46,103 nt of DNA from Streptomyces alkaliterrae (GCF_007097205.2 NZ_VJYK02000006.1:1-46103), one strand, 5' to 3'. Counted from the first letter of the stretch, positions 25,261 through 33,070 are shown. Numbers and translations: made by a program. Notes: generated by a model from the letters alone, not told the origin.

Positions 25261-25916
25261 TGGCCAACCGGGGACAACTGCATCCAGAATCCGAGATCCG
25301 CGCGGCGATCGCGGCCGAACGCCGGGAAATCGCCGCCGTACTGGATGAACTGCCGGGCCGCGCATGGGACGAACCGTCGCTGTGTACGGGCTGGCGCGTT
25401 CGTGAGGTCGCCGCCCACATGTCCCTGGGGTTCCGCTACTCCTTTCCCAAGCTGGCCGGGGAACTCGTCAAAGCCCGCGGCAGCCTCGACCGCATGACCG
25501 ACCGGTGCGCCCGCAGGGACGCGGCGGAGTTCTCCACCACCCAACTGGCCGGTTTCCTCAGGGACAACGCGCACCACCCCTGGAAGCCGCCCGTGGGCGG
25601 CATCGTCGCGGCACTCGGCCACGACGTCGTACACGGCCTCGACATCACGGTTCCCCTCGACGTCGACCGGAGGATCCCCCGGGATCGGCTGCGCATGCTG
25701 CTCTCCGCCGTCGACCCCAAGTCCGTCAGGTTCTTCGGCGCCCGACTCGACGGCGTCGAACTGCGGGCGACCGACCTCGACTGGACGTTCGGCGCCGGAG
25801 CGCCACTCAGCGGCAGCGCGCAGGACCTGCTCCTCGTCACCTACGGCCGGAAACTTCCCTCCGGCCGCCTCGACGGGCCTGACGCGGGCCGTTTCACCCT
25901 CCCGAAGGCGAACTGA
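25261..25916 (+). CDS. DinB/mycothiol-dependent maleylpyruvate isomerase family protein
   Basis: Protein of 218 residues of the TIGR03083-type DinB-like four-helix family. The N-terminal bundle shows TGWRVREVAAHMSLG, and a second metal-binding motif is LGHDVVHGLDI; the three histidines are the expected metal ligands. Some members use mycothiol as cosubstrate for isomerisation or detoxification, and many are uncharacterised. ATG start preceded by GGAAG. A weak -10-like TACTCT at 25247-25252 suggests its own promoter. Its position behind cydAB and before sugar genes makes a stress or detoxification role plausible but unproven. Confidence 0.8.
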
Positions 25917-26005
25917 ATTCCCCTCCTTCTCTTTCTTGACATTGCCTGACGGCGATTTGAACGGCCTTCCCTTGACGTCAATTCCGGCGGCGAACAAGCT
26001 GATCG

Positions 26006-26039
26006 CGGAATCGCTTTTCCGGTGTCGGTGACGCCGGAA
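26006..26039 (+). promoter_or_regulatory. Leader hairpin with an alternative pairing, upstream of a tiny ORF
   Basis: TTCCGGTGTC-GGT-GACGCCGGAA (26017-26039) can form a 10-bp stem with one G-U type mismatch. Its left arm can pair instead with CGGAA at 26006-26010. The segment lies in the 158-bp gap after the DinB-like gene; the same gap also holds the 10-bp palindrome TTGACGTCAA (25972-25981). It may be a folded 5' leader of the sugar-reductase transcript. No riboswitch class is recognised. Confidence 0.35.
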
Positions 26040-26074
26040 CGCCTCGACTGTCGGCAGGAGAAGGAGGATCGCCC

Positions 26075-26140
26075 ATGACCGCGTCCCAGGAGAGTCACAC
26101 GGGACCCAGGGCGCCGCACACCTCAACGGCCCGCCGGTGA
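26075..26140 (+). CDS. Tiny leader ORF (21 codons) coupled to the sugar reductase
   Basis: An ATG six nucleotides after a strong AGGAGAAGGAGGA Shine-Dalgarno opens a 21-residue frame (starts MTASQESHTG). Its TGA overlaps the GTG start of the next gene (GTGA). The peptide is hydrophilic, rich in Thr, Ser, Arg and Pro, with no recognised motif. It could serve only to deliver ribosomes to the downstream start, which lacks a good Shine-Dalgarno of its own. Alternatively the reductase protein has unusual leader-dependent translation. Coding status is inferred from the ribosome binding site and overlap alone. Confidence 0.45.
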   Translation: MTASQESHTGPRAPHTSTARR

Positions 26141-27066
26141 GCGCGCGGACGGTCCTGGTGCTCGGGGCCACCGGTTTTGTGGGGCGGCACGTGTGTGCGG
26201 CCTTCACCGCCGCCGGACACCGTGTCGTCGCGGTCGCCCGAACCGCGGTGGACGGGCTGGCCGCCGCCCGGTTCACACCGCTGGACCTCGCGCGAACCCC
26301 CGCCGAGGACGTCGCCCGGCTGCTGGAGGAGGAGCGGATCGATGTGGTGGTCAACTGCATCGGCAGCATCTGGGGCGCACCACCCGAGAAGATGGTCGAG
26401 CGCTGCACCGCGCCGACACTGCGGCTGCTCGAAGCCCTGGCGGTGACGTCCCGGCGCCCCCGGCTCGTCCAACTCGGCTCCGTCCTGGAGCAGGGCTCGC
26501 CCCCGGCCACCGCCTACGGGCAGGCCAAGCTGGCCGCCACCGAGGCCGTGCTGCGGGCCGACGCCCGCGGCGAGGTCGACGCCCTCGTCCTGCGGGTCGC
26601 CAACGCGGCCGGCCCCGGCACCCCCGAGATCAGTCTGCTGGGGCAGGTCGCCGCCCGGCTGAAGGAGGCGGCAGGTCGAGGTGAGAGCGCGCTTGTCGAA
26701 CTGACGGCGCTGCGTGCCCATCGTGACTACGTCGACGTACGGGACGTCGCCGACGCCGTCCTGGCCGCCGCCGGGTCCACGGCCACCGGAGAGGTCGTCG
26801 GCATCGGACGCGGCGAGGCCGTTCCCGTGCGTTCGCTGGTCGACGACCTCATCAGGATCAGCGGGGTGCCCGCCCGGATCGTCGAGAGGGAGGCCGGGCC
26901 CGCGCGGCCCAGGACCGACGACTGGATCCAGGTGGACGTCACACCGGCGCGGCGGGTCCTGGGCTGGCGCCCGCGCCGCTCCCTGGAGGACGCGCTCCGG
27001 TCCTTCTGGGCCGACAGCGGCGGCGCGGCCGCCGTCGGCCACCGGGTCGGCGGGGCCCAGCGGTGA
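26137..27066 (+). CDS. NAD-dependent epimerase/dehydratase family; probable dTDP-4-keto-sugar reductase
   Basis: Extended short-chain dehydrogenase of 309 residues. It has the N-terminal nucleotide motif VLGATGFVGRHV and the catalytic TAYGQAK (YxxxK), then HRDYVDVRDVADAVLAA, typical of sugar-nucleotide enzymes. Similar proteins in angucycline clusters (UrdR/LanR type) reduce the 4-keto group of a dTDP-2,6-dideoxy sugar. The adjacent UrdGT2-like glycosyltransferase and the dTDP-glucose genes at 42665-44557 support that role. The start is the GTG overlapping the tiny ORF stop. The 2,3-dehydratase and 3-ketoreductase normally needed are not in the window. Confidence 0.8.
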   Translation: MSARTVLVLGATGFVGRHVCAAFTAAGHRVVAVARTAVDGLAAARFTPLDLARTPAEDVARLLEEERIDVVVNCIGSIWGAPPEKMVERCTAPTLRLLEALAVTSRRPRLVQLGSVLEQGSPPATAYGQAKLAATEAVLRADARGEVDALVLRVANAAGPGTPEISLLGQVAARLKEAAGRGESALVELTALRAHRDYVDVRDVADAVLAAAGSTATGEVVGIGRGEAVPVRSLVDDLIRISGVPARIVEREAGPARPRTDDWIQVDVTPARRVLGWRPRRSLEDALRSFWADSGGAAAVGHRVGGAQR

Positions 27067-27145
27067 CCCGCGCCTGGCGCCCGTCAAGTCTCCGTCCGCG
27101 GGCCGGTAGGGGCCCGCGCACCTTCCACGAAGGGTTCACCACGCG

Positions 27146-28276
27146 ATGAGAGTTCTGTTTCTCGGTGCCGGAAGCGCGGCCACCATCTACGGCCTGACCC
27201 CGCTGGCGACCGCCGCCCGCAACGCCGGCCACCAGGTCATGATGGCGGCCCCGCGCAACGTCCTGCCGGACATCGCGGCCCTGGGCCTGACACCGTTCTC
27301 CGTCACCTCGACTCCGATCCCGCACTTCAGGACAAGGGACCGGGCCGGAAACCCGGTGACCGTGCCCGACAACGCCGTGGAGGGCCGGCTCTTCACCGGC
27401 GGATGGTTCGGCCGGCTGGCCGCGGCCAGTCTGGAACCGCTGCTGGAACTGGCCGAGGACTGGCGCCCGGACCTCGTCGTCGGTGGCACGTTGACCTACG
27501 CGGCGCCCCTGCTCGCGCACCGGCTCCAGGTGCCGTACGTGCGACACGCCTGGGACATCAAGGACTTCGACGGCATCGACCCGGGAGCGGACCGGGAGCT
27601 GCGGCCGGAACTCGACGCGCTCGGCCTCGACCGGCTGCCCGACCCGGACCTGTTCGTCGACGTCAGTCCGCCGAGCCTGCGCCCCGCCGGCGCGCCGCCC
27701 GCCCAACTGATGCGCTGGACGCCGGTGAACCAGCAGCGTGAGGTCGAGCCGTGGATGTACACCCGCGGTGAGCGGCGCCGGGTCGTCGTGACGGGCGGCA
27801 GCCGCGGTCTCAACTTCGACTTCGTCAAGGCCATGGTGGAGAAGGTCTCCGCCCTCGGCGTGGAGGTCGTGGTGGCGGCGCCGGAGGAACTCGCCGCGAA
27901 GCTGCGCGACCAGTTGGACGGCGTCCGCGCCGGATGGATACCGCTGGACGTCGTGGCACCCACCAGCGATCTCATCGTCCATCACGCGGGAGGCGTCACC
28001 AGCCTCACCGCACTGCACTTCGGCGTCCCGCAACTCGCCGTCATGGAGTCGCAGGACAGCGCCTCGCACGGTGCCGCTCTCGACCGCGTCGCCGACCTGG
28101 GCGCGGGACGCACCCTCTATCCCGCCGAGTTCACCGCGGAGCGCGTCGGGGCCGCCTGCCGCGACCTGCTGGAGAACCCGTCCTACGTGCGGCAGGCGCG
28201 CGCGCTCTCCGAGGAGATGGCCGCGCTCCCCTCGCCGTCCGAGGTGGTCGGCGCCCTGGAACGGCTCGTCGCGTGA
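27146..28276 (+). CDS. GT-B glycosyltransferase, UrdGT2-like (probable angucycline C-glycosyltransferase)
   Basis: Family 1 glycosyltransferase of 376 residues. The N-terminus (LFLGAGSAAT, LTPLATAARNAGHQVMMAA) and segments such as FTGGWFGRLAAASL, RPDLVVGGTLTYAAPLLA, PGADRELRPELDALGL and PLDVVAPTSDLIVHHAGG strongly recall UrdGT2, the C-glycosyltransferase that attaches D-olivose to the angucycline core. HHAGGVTSLTALHFGVPQ is the nucleotide-diphosphate-binding motif. ATG start 79 nt after the ketoreductase. It links this stretch to the angucycline genes from 36 kb on. C- versus O-linkage is inferred from recalled similarity, not proven. Confidence 0.85.
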   Translation: MRVLFLGAGSAATIYGLTPLATAARNAGHQVMMAAPRNVLPDIAALGLTPFSVTSTPIPHFRTRDRAGNPVTVPDNAVEGRLFTGGWFGRLAAASLEPLLELAEDWRPDLVVGGTLTYAAPLLAHRLQVPYVRHAWDIKDFDGIDPGADRELRPELDALGLDRLPDPDLFVDVSPPSLRPAGAPPAQLMRWTPVNQQREVEPWMYTRGERRRVVVTGGSRGLNFDFVKAMVEKVSALGVEVVVAAPEELAAKLRDQLDGVRAGWIPLDVVAPTSDLIVHHAGGVTSLTALHFGVPQLAVMESQDSASHGAALDRVADLGAGRTLYPAEFTAERVGAACRDLLENPSYVRQARALSEEMAALPSPSEVVGALERLVA

Positions 28277-28338
28277 GTCCGGCGCACCGCAGGACCGACA
28301 GAGCGACCAGTCGAAACGACAGCAGAAGGGAACCTCAC

Positions 28339-28803
28339 ATGAGTCGCAGCAAGCGCACCGCCGGCGTGGCCCTCGCGGCCGGTGTCCTCGCGGCCTCGAT
28401 GCTCTCCGCGTGGCCCGCCGCCGCCGCACCGGCCACCCACTCCTCACCGGTCGGCTGCTGGAAGGCGCAGGCCATCGAGGGCGACAGGCCGCCCGCGGAC
28501 GTGGAGATCAGGTTCAACGCGGACCGGACGCTGAAGCTGACGGGCCCGCGCGACGAGGACGGCGCCCCGTACTTCGAGGGCACCGGCGACTGGGCGCCCC
28601 GGGCCGGCGGCGCCTTCCGCTTCACCGTGCGCCACCCGCTTCCGTTCGGGACTCCCGCGGAGGCGCGCTCCTCCCTCGAAGGCGCTCTCTCCTCCCACCG
28701 CGCCTTCTCCGCCAGTGGGTTGACCCACTACCACTACGACGACGGCCGGGTGGAGGGGCCCAGCGGCATCAGGATGACCGGGACACGCGTCTCCTGCGGC
28801 TGA
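28339..28803 (+). CDS. Secreted protein of unknown function
   Basis: Product of 154 residues with a clear Sec signal: basic MSRSKR, hydrophobic AGVALAAGVLAASML, and a cleavage-like AAAAPA near residue 34. The mature part (about 120 residues) has two cysteines, one near its start (VGCWK) and one three residues from the C-terminus, which could form a disulphide. It is rich in polar beta-type segments (VEIRFNADRTLKLTG, FRFTVRHPLPFG). I do not recognise a family. It follows the glycosyltransferase by 62 nt with AGAAGGG before the ATG, and a strong terminator follows it. A lipocalin-like or ligand-binding extracellular role is possible but only a guess. Confidence 0.7.
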   Translation: MSRSKRTAGVALAAGVLAASMLSAWPAAAAPATHSSPVGCWKAQAIEGDRPPADVEIRFNADRTLKLTGPRDEDGAPYFEGTGDWAPRAGGAFRFTVRHPLPFGTPAEARSSLEGALSSHRAFSASGLTHYHYDDGRVEGPSGIRMTGTRVSCG

Positions 28804-28823
28804 CCGCACGGAGCGCACGCGAC

Positions 28824-28862
28824 CGCCGGGGGCGGGGGCAGCCGAGGCCCCCGCCCCCGGCG
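28824..28862 (+). terminator. Strong GC hairpin terminator
   Basis: A 16-bp perfect stem with a seven-base loop (core arms CCGGGGGCGGGGGC and GCCCCCGCCCCCGG) starts 21 nt after the secreted-protein stop. It lacks a T-tract, as is common in Streptomyces. It should end the sugar-gene transcript before the SoxR-controlled promoter. Confidence 0.85.
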
Positions 28863-28899
28863 TCGGCCACCCCACCCCGGAGGCGTCAGAACTGCCTTG

Positions 28900-28919
28900 A
28901 CTTCAAGACGACTTGAAGT
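28900..28919 (+). promoter_or_regulatory. SoxR-box-like operator upstream of the ABM/MFS genes
   Basis: Perfect palindrome ACTTCAAG-ACGA-CTTGAAGT. Its core TCAAG-N4-CTTGA is the same as in the E. coli soxS operator. TTGACT at 28897-28902, overlapping the left arm, can serve as -35, which is the usual MerR/SoxR geometry; the -10 is poorly defined. It lies 66 bp before the ABM gene, and soxR itself is 2.6 kb away in the convergent orientation. Confidence 0.75.
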
Positions 28920-28985
28920 GTGAGCCTGAGTGTCGGTCGGCGGTCCGCGCCGGCCCGTGAGGACGCACTCCAGGAGGAGACCCCG

Positions 28986-29678
28986 ATGAGCACACCGCTC
29001 AGCCCCCTGCCCGTCATCGGCCGGGACGACTGCGGCATCGCCGTACTGGGCCGCTGGGTGACCGCCGGCCCCGACGACCAGCGCTCGGTGGCCGACGCCT
29101 GCCTCGCCGCGTGGGCCGAGGTGCCCTGGCCGGAGGGCCTTCTTGCCGTCAACTGCTTTGTCAGCACCAATGGTGACACGGTCCTCACCTACGAACAGTG
29201 GTCGGGTGAAGCGGAGTTGCGTGCGTTCGACGGCGCCGGCGACACCGCGGGGCGCGAGGCGGTCGACCGGCGGATCGCCGCGGCCGCCGACGCCGAACGC
29301 TTCGAACCCTTCGTGTGCGCGCTGCACCGCAGCAGCGTGATGGACTCGCGCAGCGTGCCGACGTGCGTCGTGATCACCACGTTCCTCTTCGACGAGGCGG
29401 AGACGGCGCGCGCCTGGTCGGACGCGATCTGCCATGCCGACGCGGCCCAGCCCGAGCCCACCCCCGGCGGCATCTCCCGCCACTTCCTGCTCAGCTCCGA
29501 CGGCACAGAGGTGCTCAACTACTCGGAGTGGCTGGACGAGGAGTCCCACCGCGGGTTCCTGGAGAACCCGGTGCAGACCCCCGAGTGGCGGAAGGTCGAG
29601 TCCTTCACCGGCCTGACCCACGGGCCCGGCCGGCGCTGCCTCCCCTACGGGGGCCTCACCGCGCCGCTCGCCCGGTGA
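28986..29678 (+). CDS. Tandem antibiotic-biosynthesis-monooxygenase (ABM) domain protein
   Basis: Product of 230 residues with two ABM-like ferredoxin folds. The first is about residues 15-110 (DACLAAWAEVPWPEG, VLTYEQWSGEAELRAF). The second is about 120-215 (CVVITTFLFDEAETARAWSDAI, HFLLSSDGTEVLNYSEWLDEESHRGFLE). ABM proteins oxidise aromatic polyketides or quinols without a cofactor; a monooxygenase of this general kind belongs to the S. coelicolor SoxR regulon. The ATG start has GGAGGAG upstream. It is placed behind the SoxR-box palindrome and 19 nt before the exporter, so a detoxifying or tailoring role for a redox-active product is likely. Confidence 0.85.
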   Translation: MSTPLSPLPVIGRDDCGIAVLGRWVTAGPDDQRSVADACLAAWAEVPWPEGLLAVNCFVSTNGDTVLTYEQWSGEAELRAFDGAGDTAGREAVDRRIAAAADAERFEPFVCALHRSSVMDSRSVPTCVVITTFLFDEAETARAWSDAICHADAAQPEPTPGGISRHFLLSSDGTEVLNYSEWLDEESHRGFLENPVQTPEWRKVESFTGLTHGPGRRCLPYGGLTAPLAR

Positions 29679-29697
29679 ACCGCACACCGCCACGACG

Positions 29698-31347
29698 ATG
29701 GGATCTCGCGTGACCACAGCTGCTCCTCCCAAGGCCGGGAGGCGGGAGTGGATCGGACTGGCCGTCCTCGCCCTGCCCACCCTGCTCCTGTCCATGGACC
29801 TGAGCGTCCTGTACCTCGCGGTTCCGCAACTGAGCGCGGACCTGCGGCCGAGCAGCGCCCAACTGCTCTGGATCATGGACATCTACGGATTCCTGATGGC
29901 CGGTTTCCTGGTCATGATGGGAACCCTCGGCGACCGCATCGGCCGCCGTCGGCTGCTGCTGATCGGTGCCGCCGCCTTCGGCGCCGCCTCGGCGCTCGCG
30001 GCCTTCTCGACCAGCGCCGAGATGCTGATCGCCACCCGCGCCCTGCTCGGCATCGCCGGCGCCACGCTCGCGCCCAGCACCCTGGCGCTGCTCCGCACCA
30101 TGTTCCACGACCCCAAGCAGCGCACCGCCGCCATCGGTGTGTGGACCGTGTGCTTCTCGGCGGGAAGCGTGTTGGGCCCGCTGGCCGGCGGTGCTCTCCT
30201 CGCGTACTTCTGGTGGGGATCGGTCTTCCTGATCGGCATTCCGGTCATGCTGCTCCTGCTGGTGGCCGGACCGGTCCTGCTGCCGGAGCACCGGAACACC
30301 TCGGCGGGCCGGGTCGACCTCCTGAGCGCCGCCATGTCCGTGGTGGCCGTCCTCGGTGTCATCTACGGCATGAAGGACGTCGCCGCACACGGGCTCGGCC
30401 CGACCGGTGTCCTCGCCGTCGTCGGAGGGCTCGCGGTGGGGGCCCTGTTCGTCTACCGGCAGAAGCGGCTGGCCGATCCGCTGCTCGACCTCGGCCTGTT
30501 CTCCACCCCGCGCTTCGGTCCGGCGCTCGGGATCATGGGACTCGCCGTCCTGGTGATGTCCGGCACCCTCTTCTTCGTCGCCCAGTACCTCCAGCTCGTG
30601 CGCGGCCTGACGCCGCTGCGAGCCGGGCTGTGGATGATGCCGATGGCCTTGGGCGTGGTGGTCGGTGCCGCGGTGACGGCACAGGTCATCCGCAAGGTCC
30701 GTCAGCCGGTTGTCATGGGAGCCGGCCTGCTCGTCTCCTGCGGTGCCTTCTTCCTCCTCTCCCGAATGGAGACCGACTCCCCGATCGTGCTGTTCGTCGC
30801 CGGGGTCTTCTGCATGTCCTTCGGTGTCGCCCCGGTGATGATCCTCGGTCTGGAACTGGCCGTCGGGTCGGCCCCGCCGGAGCGTGCGGGCGCGGCGTCG
30901 AGTGTCGCCGAGACGGTTCAGGAGTTCGCCCTGGGCCTCGGGGTCGCCGCGATCGGCAGTATCGGGACCGCGGTATACCGAAGCGAGGTGGAAGGCGCGC
31001 TCCCGCCGGGAGTGCCCGCGGACGCCGCCCGCGACGCCCAGGACACACTCGGCGGCGCGGTGAACGCCGCGGAGGAGCTGTCCGGTGGGGCGGGGGAGGC
31101 GCTGCTCGAGGTGACGCGGGCAGCGTTCACCCAGGGACTGCAGACCGCCGCCACCATCTGCGCCGTCCTGGTGGCCGTCGGCGCCCTGGTCACGCTGACC
31201 GTCCTACGGGGCATCGGCGGGCCGCGACCGGCGGCGACGGAGAAGACGCCCGAGGAGCCGGACCGACCGGCGGAGTCCGGGCCGGAGGAACCCACCCCCG
31301 TCCACGCCGGCCGGGAGGACGGCTACCCGGCGGAACGCCGCGAGTGA
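29698..31347 (+). CDS. MFS drug exporter, DHA2-type (14 transmembrane segments)
   Basis: Membrane transporter of 549 residues with about 14 hydrophobic helices. It shows the MFS loop GTLGDRIGRRRLLLIG after helix 2 and the motif-C-like GSVLGPLAGGALL in helix 5. The C-terminal 35-40 residues are a hydrophilic Pro/Glu-rich tail. It is similar to actinorhodin-type and other proton-driven antibiotic exporters. It is in the same transcript as the ABM gene under the SoxR-like box, so export of the redox-active metabolite and self-resistance are the inferred roles. The start is ATG; a GTG 12 nt later is an alternative, and neither has a strong Shine-Dalgarno. Confidence 0.9.
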   Translation: MGSRVTTAAPPKAGRREWIGLAVLALPTLLLSMDLSVLYLAVPQLSADLRPSSAQLLWIMDIYGFLMAGFLVMMGTLGDRIGRRRLLLIGAAAFGAASALAAFSTSAEMLIATRALLGIAGATLAPSTLALLRTMFHDPKQRTAAIGVWTVCFSAGSVLGPLAGGALLAYFWWGSVFLIGIPVMLLLLVAGPVLLPEHRNTSAGRVDLLSAAMSVVAVLGVIYGMKDVAAHGLGPTGVLAVVGGLAVGALFVYRQKRLADPLLDLGLFSTPRFGPALGIMGLAVLVMSGTLFFVAQYLQLVRGLTPLRAGLWMMPMALGVVVGAAVTAQVIRKVRQPVVMGAGLLVSCGAFFLLSRMETDSPIVLFVAGVFCMSFGVAPVMILGLELAVGSAPPERAGAASSVAETVQEFALGLGVAAIGSIGTAVYRSEVEGALPPGVPADAARDAQDTLGGAVNAAEELSGGAGEALLEVTRAAFTQGLQTAATICAVLVAVGALVTLTVLRGIGGPRPAATEKTPEEPDRPAESGPEEPTPVHAGREDGYPAERRE

Positions 31348-31384
31348 CACGAGGCCGCCGCGGCGGCGCGGGACCGTGACCGTC

Positions 31385-31425
31385 GAGGCGGTCGCTCGGC
31401 CGGTGTCCGGCCGAGCGACCGCCTC
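31385..31425. terminator. Bidirectional terminator between convergent genes
   Basis: A perfect 19-bp inverted repeat (GAGGCGGTCGCTCGGCCGG and its complement) with a three-base TGT loop lies between the MFS gene and convergent soxR. Its symmetry suits termination in both directions. The gap also has short GCTGACGGT repeats near 31474-31491 with no evident role. Confidence 0.9.
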
Positions 31426-31502
31426 CCGGCGTGCGGGGCGTCGCGCCTCGGGGGCGGTCGGCGGCTGAGGGGGCTGACGGTGCTGACGGTGCTGAGGGGG
31501 CG

Positions 31503-31958
31503 TCACCCTCCGGTGAGCCGGGTGGGTCCCTTGCCCACGTGCCGGTGGATGTCCCCCGGGTTGACCAGCGCGCAACGTCCCAGGGACAGACAGCCGCAGC
31601 CGATGCAGGAGGTCAGGTCGTCCCGCAGCTCCTCCATCTGCTTGATACGGGTGTTGAGGTCCTGCCGCCACAGCTCGGACACCCGCGCCCAGTCCTCGGG
31701 CGTGGGCGTCCGCTCGTCGGGCAGCAGCTTCAGGGCGGCACGGATGTCCTCGAGTGCGATGCCCACCCGCTGCGACGCCCGGACGAACGCGACCCGCCGC
31801 AGCATGTCCCGGCTGTAGCGACGCTGGTTCCCCGAAGTGCGGCGGCTGGAGATCAGCTGCTGCTCCTCGTAGAAGCGCAATGCGGACGTAGTCACTCCGC
31901 TTCGTTCGGCGAGTTCACCGACGGTCAGTTCGCTTGCCTTGCGTGGTAAGAGCGTCAT
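31503..31958 (-). CDS. soxR: SoxR, redox-sensing MerR-family regulator
   Basis: Activator of 151 residues with an N-terminal MerR helix-turn-helix (LTVGELAERSGVTTSALRFYEE) and the SSRRTSGNQRRYSRDMLRRVAFVRASQRVGI segment characteristic of SoxR. A dimerisation helix follows. The [2Fe-2S] cluster motif CIGCGCLSLGRC has Cys118, Cys121, Cys123 and Cys129. Streptomyces SoxR responds directly to redox-active metabolites such as phenazines and quinones. The fourth codon (31947-31949) is TTA, so translation should depend on the bldA tRNA. Convergent with the exporter, divergent from the response regulator. The TCAAG-N4-CTTGA site at 28900 is its likely target. Confidence 0.95.
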   Translation of the reverse strand: MTLLPRKASELTVGELAERSGVTTSALRFYEEQQLISSRRTSGNQRRYSRDMLRRVAFVRASQRVGIALEDIRAALKLLPDERTPTPEDWARVSELWRQDLNTRIKQMEELRDDLTSCIGCGCLSLGRCALVNPGDIHRHVGKGPTRLTGG

Positions 31959-32228
31959 ACCGACAACCTAGACGTTCACCATGGCGGCCCCGCGTCCGGT
32001 GGTCTTCTCCACGGCGGACCGGCCGGTCGAACGGGTGTTTTTGCGACCTTTGCGGGCGGTCGTCTTCACCACATCGCCCTAAGCGGAATCCGACCTTTAC
32101 TCAACCTCTCTTCGTATCCGCTTTGCATGCCTCGTACCGGGTCGTTTGAGGTTTGACGAGTGCGCGCGGGGGCTTGTAGGTTCGTAATGAGGCTGGACTA
32201 CAGCCGAGCTGACGAGCTAGGGGGAAAA
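31959..32228. promoter_or_regulatory. Divergent promoter region of soxR and the response regulator
   Basis: This 270-bp gap is visibly less GC-rich than the genes. Toward the regulator, TTGACG (32153-32158) and TAGGTT (32177-32182) are separated by 18 bp, a good sigma-70-type promoter about 45 bp before the start. CGACCTTT occurs twice (32044-32051 and 32091-32098) and could be part of a binding site. No SoxR-type palindrome is seen here. Confidence 0.55.
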
Positions 32229-33005
32229 ATGAACCGGACTTCCAGCTGTGTCTTAGAGCCCCGTATAACCGCTTCCCGTAACCCGGGGGGACGCCCGGTG
32301 GAACCGGCGGGGGCGGTGCGCCCCTCGCTCGGTGGGCCCGGCGGGTCGGGCTGGCGGGTCCTGGTCGTCGAGAGTGACGTCGACGACGCCGAGCCGCTCG
32401 TCAGCGGGCTGCGCCGGCACGGCCACGAGGTCGAGACGATCACCAGCGGGCGCGCGGCCCTCGAGGCGTACGAGGACGCCGACCTCGTCCTGTTGGATCT
32501 CGAACTGCCCGACCTGGACGGCCTCGAGGTCTGCCGGGCCATCCGCACGGCCTGCGACGTCCCCATCATCGCGGTCACCGCTCGGGGTACCGAACTCGAC
32601 CGGGTGCTGGGCCTGCAGGCCGGGGCCGACGACTACCTGACCAAGCCCTACGGCTTCCGGGAGCTGATGGCCCGGGTCGAGGCGGTCATGCGTCGGGCGC
32701 GTCCGCAGGCGTCGCCGCCCAGCGTCATCAACCACGGGCCCCTGCTCATCGACACCGCCTCGCGTGAGGTGACCCTGGAGGGGCGGCGGATACCGATGAC
32801 CCGCAAGGAGTTCGACCTGCTGTGCCTCCTCGCGGCCAATCCCGACACCGTCATCCCCCGCAAGCGGCTGATGCAGCAGATCTGGGGAGACTCCTGGTCC
32901 CGTAGAACCGTCGACACGCATGTCAGCACCCTGCGCAACAAGCTCGGTGCGAGCAGCTGGGTCATCACCGTTCGAGGTGTCGGCTTCCGTCTCGGCCACG
33001 GATAA
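32229..33005 (+). CDS. Orphan OmpR-family response regulator, JadR1-like pathway activator
   Basis: Regulator of 258 residues. A Pro/Gly-rich extension (about 41 residues) precedes a receiver domain (42-155) and an OmpR winged-helix domain (about 165-258: RKEFDLLCLLAANPDTVIPRKRLMQQIWGD, then VDTHVSTLRNKLG). The receiver keeps Asp90 in LLDLELPD, Thr in AVTARG and Lys in TKPYGF. The acidic pocket reads ESD (48-50) where canonical regulators have two adjacent acids, so phosphorylation may be non-canonical as in JadR1. No histidine kinase is nearby. Codon 9 (32253-32255) is TTA, predicting bldA dependence. The ATG lies five bases after GGGGGA. JadR1-type regulators activate angucycline clusters; this one abuts the type II PKS genes. 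Confidence 0.9.
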   Translation: MNRTSSCVLEPRITASRNPGGRPVEPAGAVRPSLGGPGGSGWRVLVVESDVDDAEPLVSGLRRHGHEVETITSGRAALEAYEDADLVLLDLELPDLDGLEVCRAIRTACDVPIIAVTARGTELDRVLGLQAGADDYLTKPYGFRELMARVEAVMRRARPQASPPSVINHGPLLIDTASREVTLEGRRIPMTRKEFDLLCLLAANPDTVIPRKRLMQQIWGDSWSRRTVDTHVSTLRNKLGASSWVITVRGVGFRLGHG

Positions 33006-33041
33006 TTTACCCGTTCTTCAACAAGTGGAAAAGGCGCACGC

Positions 33042-33070
33042 CGGGCTGCGGTGGCAAACCGCAGCCCGGT
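33042..33070 (+). terminator. Terminator after the response regulator
   Basis: A perfect 12-bp stem CCGGGCTGCGGT / ACCGCAGCCCGG with a five-base loop begins 37 nt after the regulator stop. Confidence 0.85.

Noticed and set aside
25937-25990. TTGACA and TTGACG hexamers as promoters for the sugar reductase
   Set aside because: Neither has a convincing -10 hexamer at 16-19 bp spacing, so no promoter is annotated there.
31465-31503. Short GCTGACGGT / GCTGAGGGGG repeats
   Set aside because: Too few and too short to call a repeat array; there is no sign of CRISPR or other structured repeat.
32044-32098. Repeated CGACCTTT considered as an OmpR/SARP-type direct-repeat operator
   Set aside because: The copies are 47 bp apart, not at the 11 or 22 bp spacing expected for such sites; kept only as a remark in the promoter entry.
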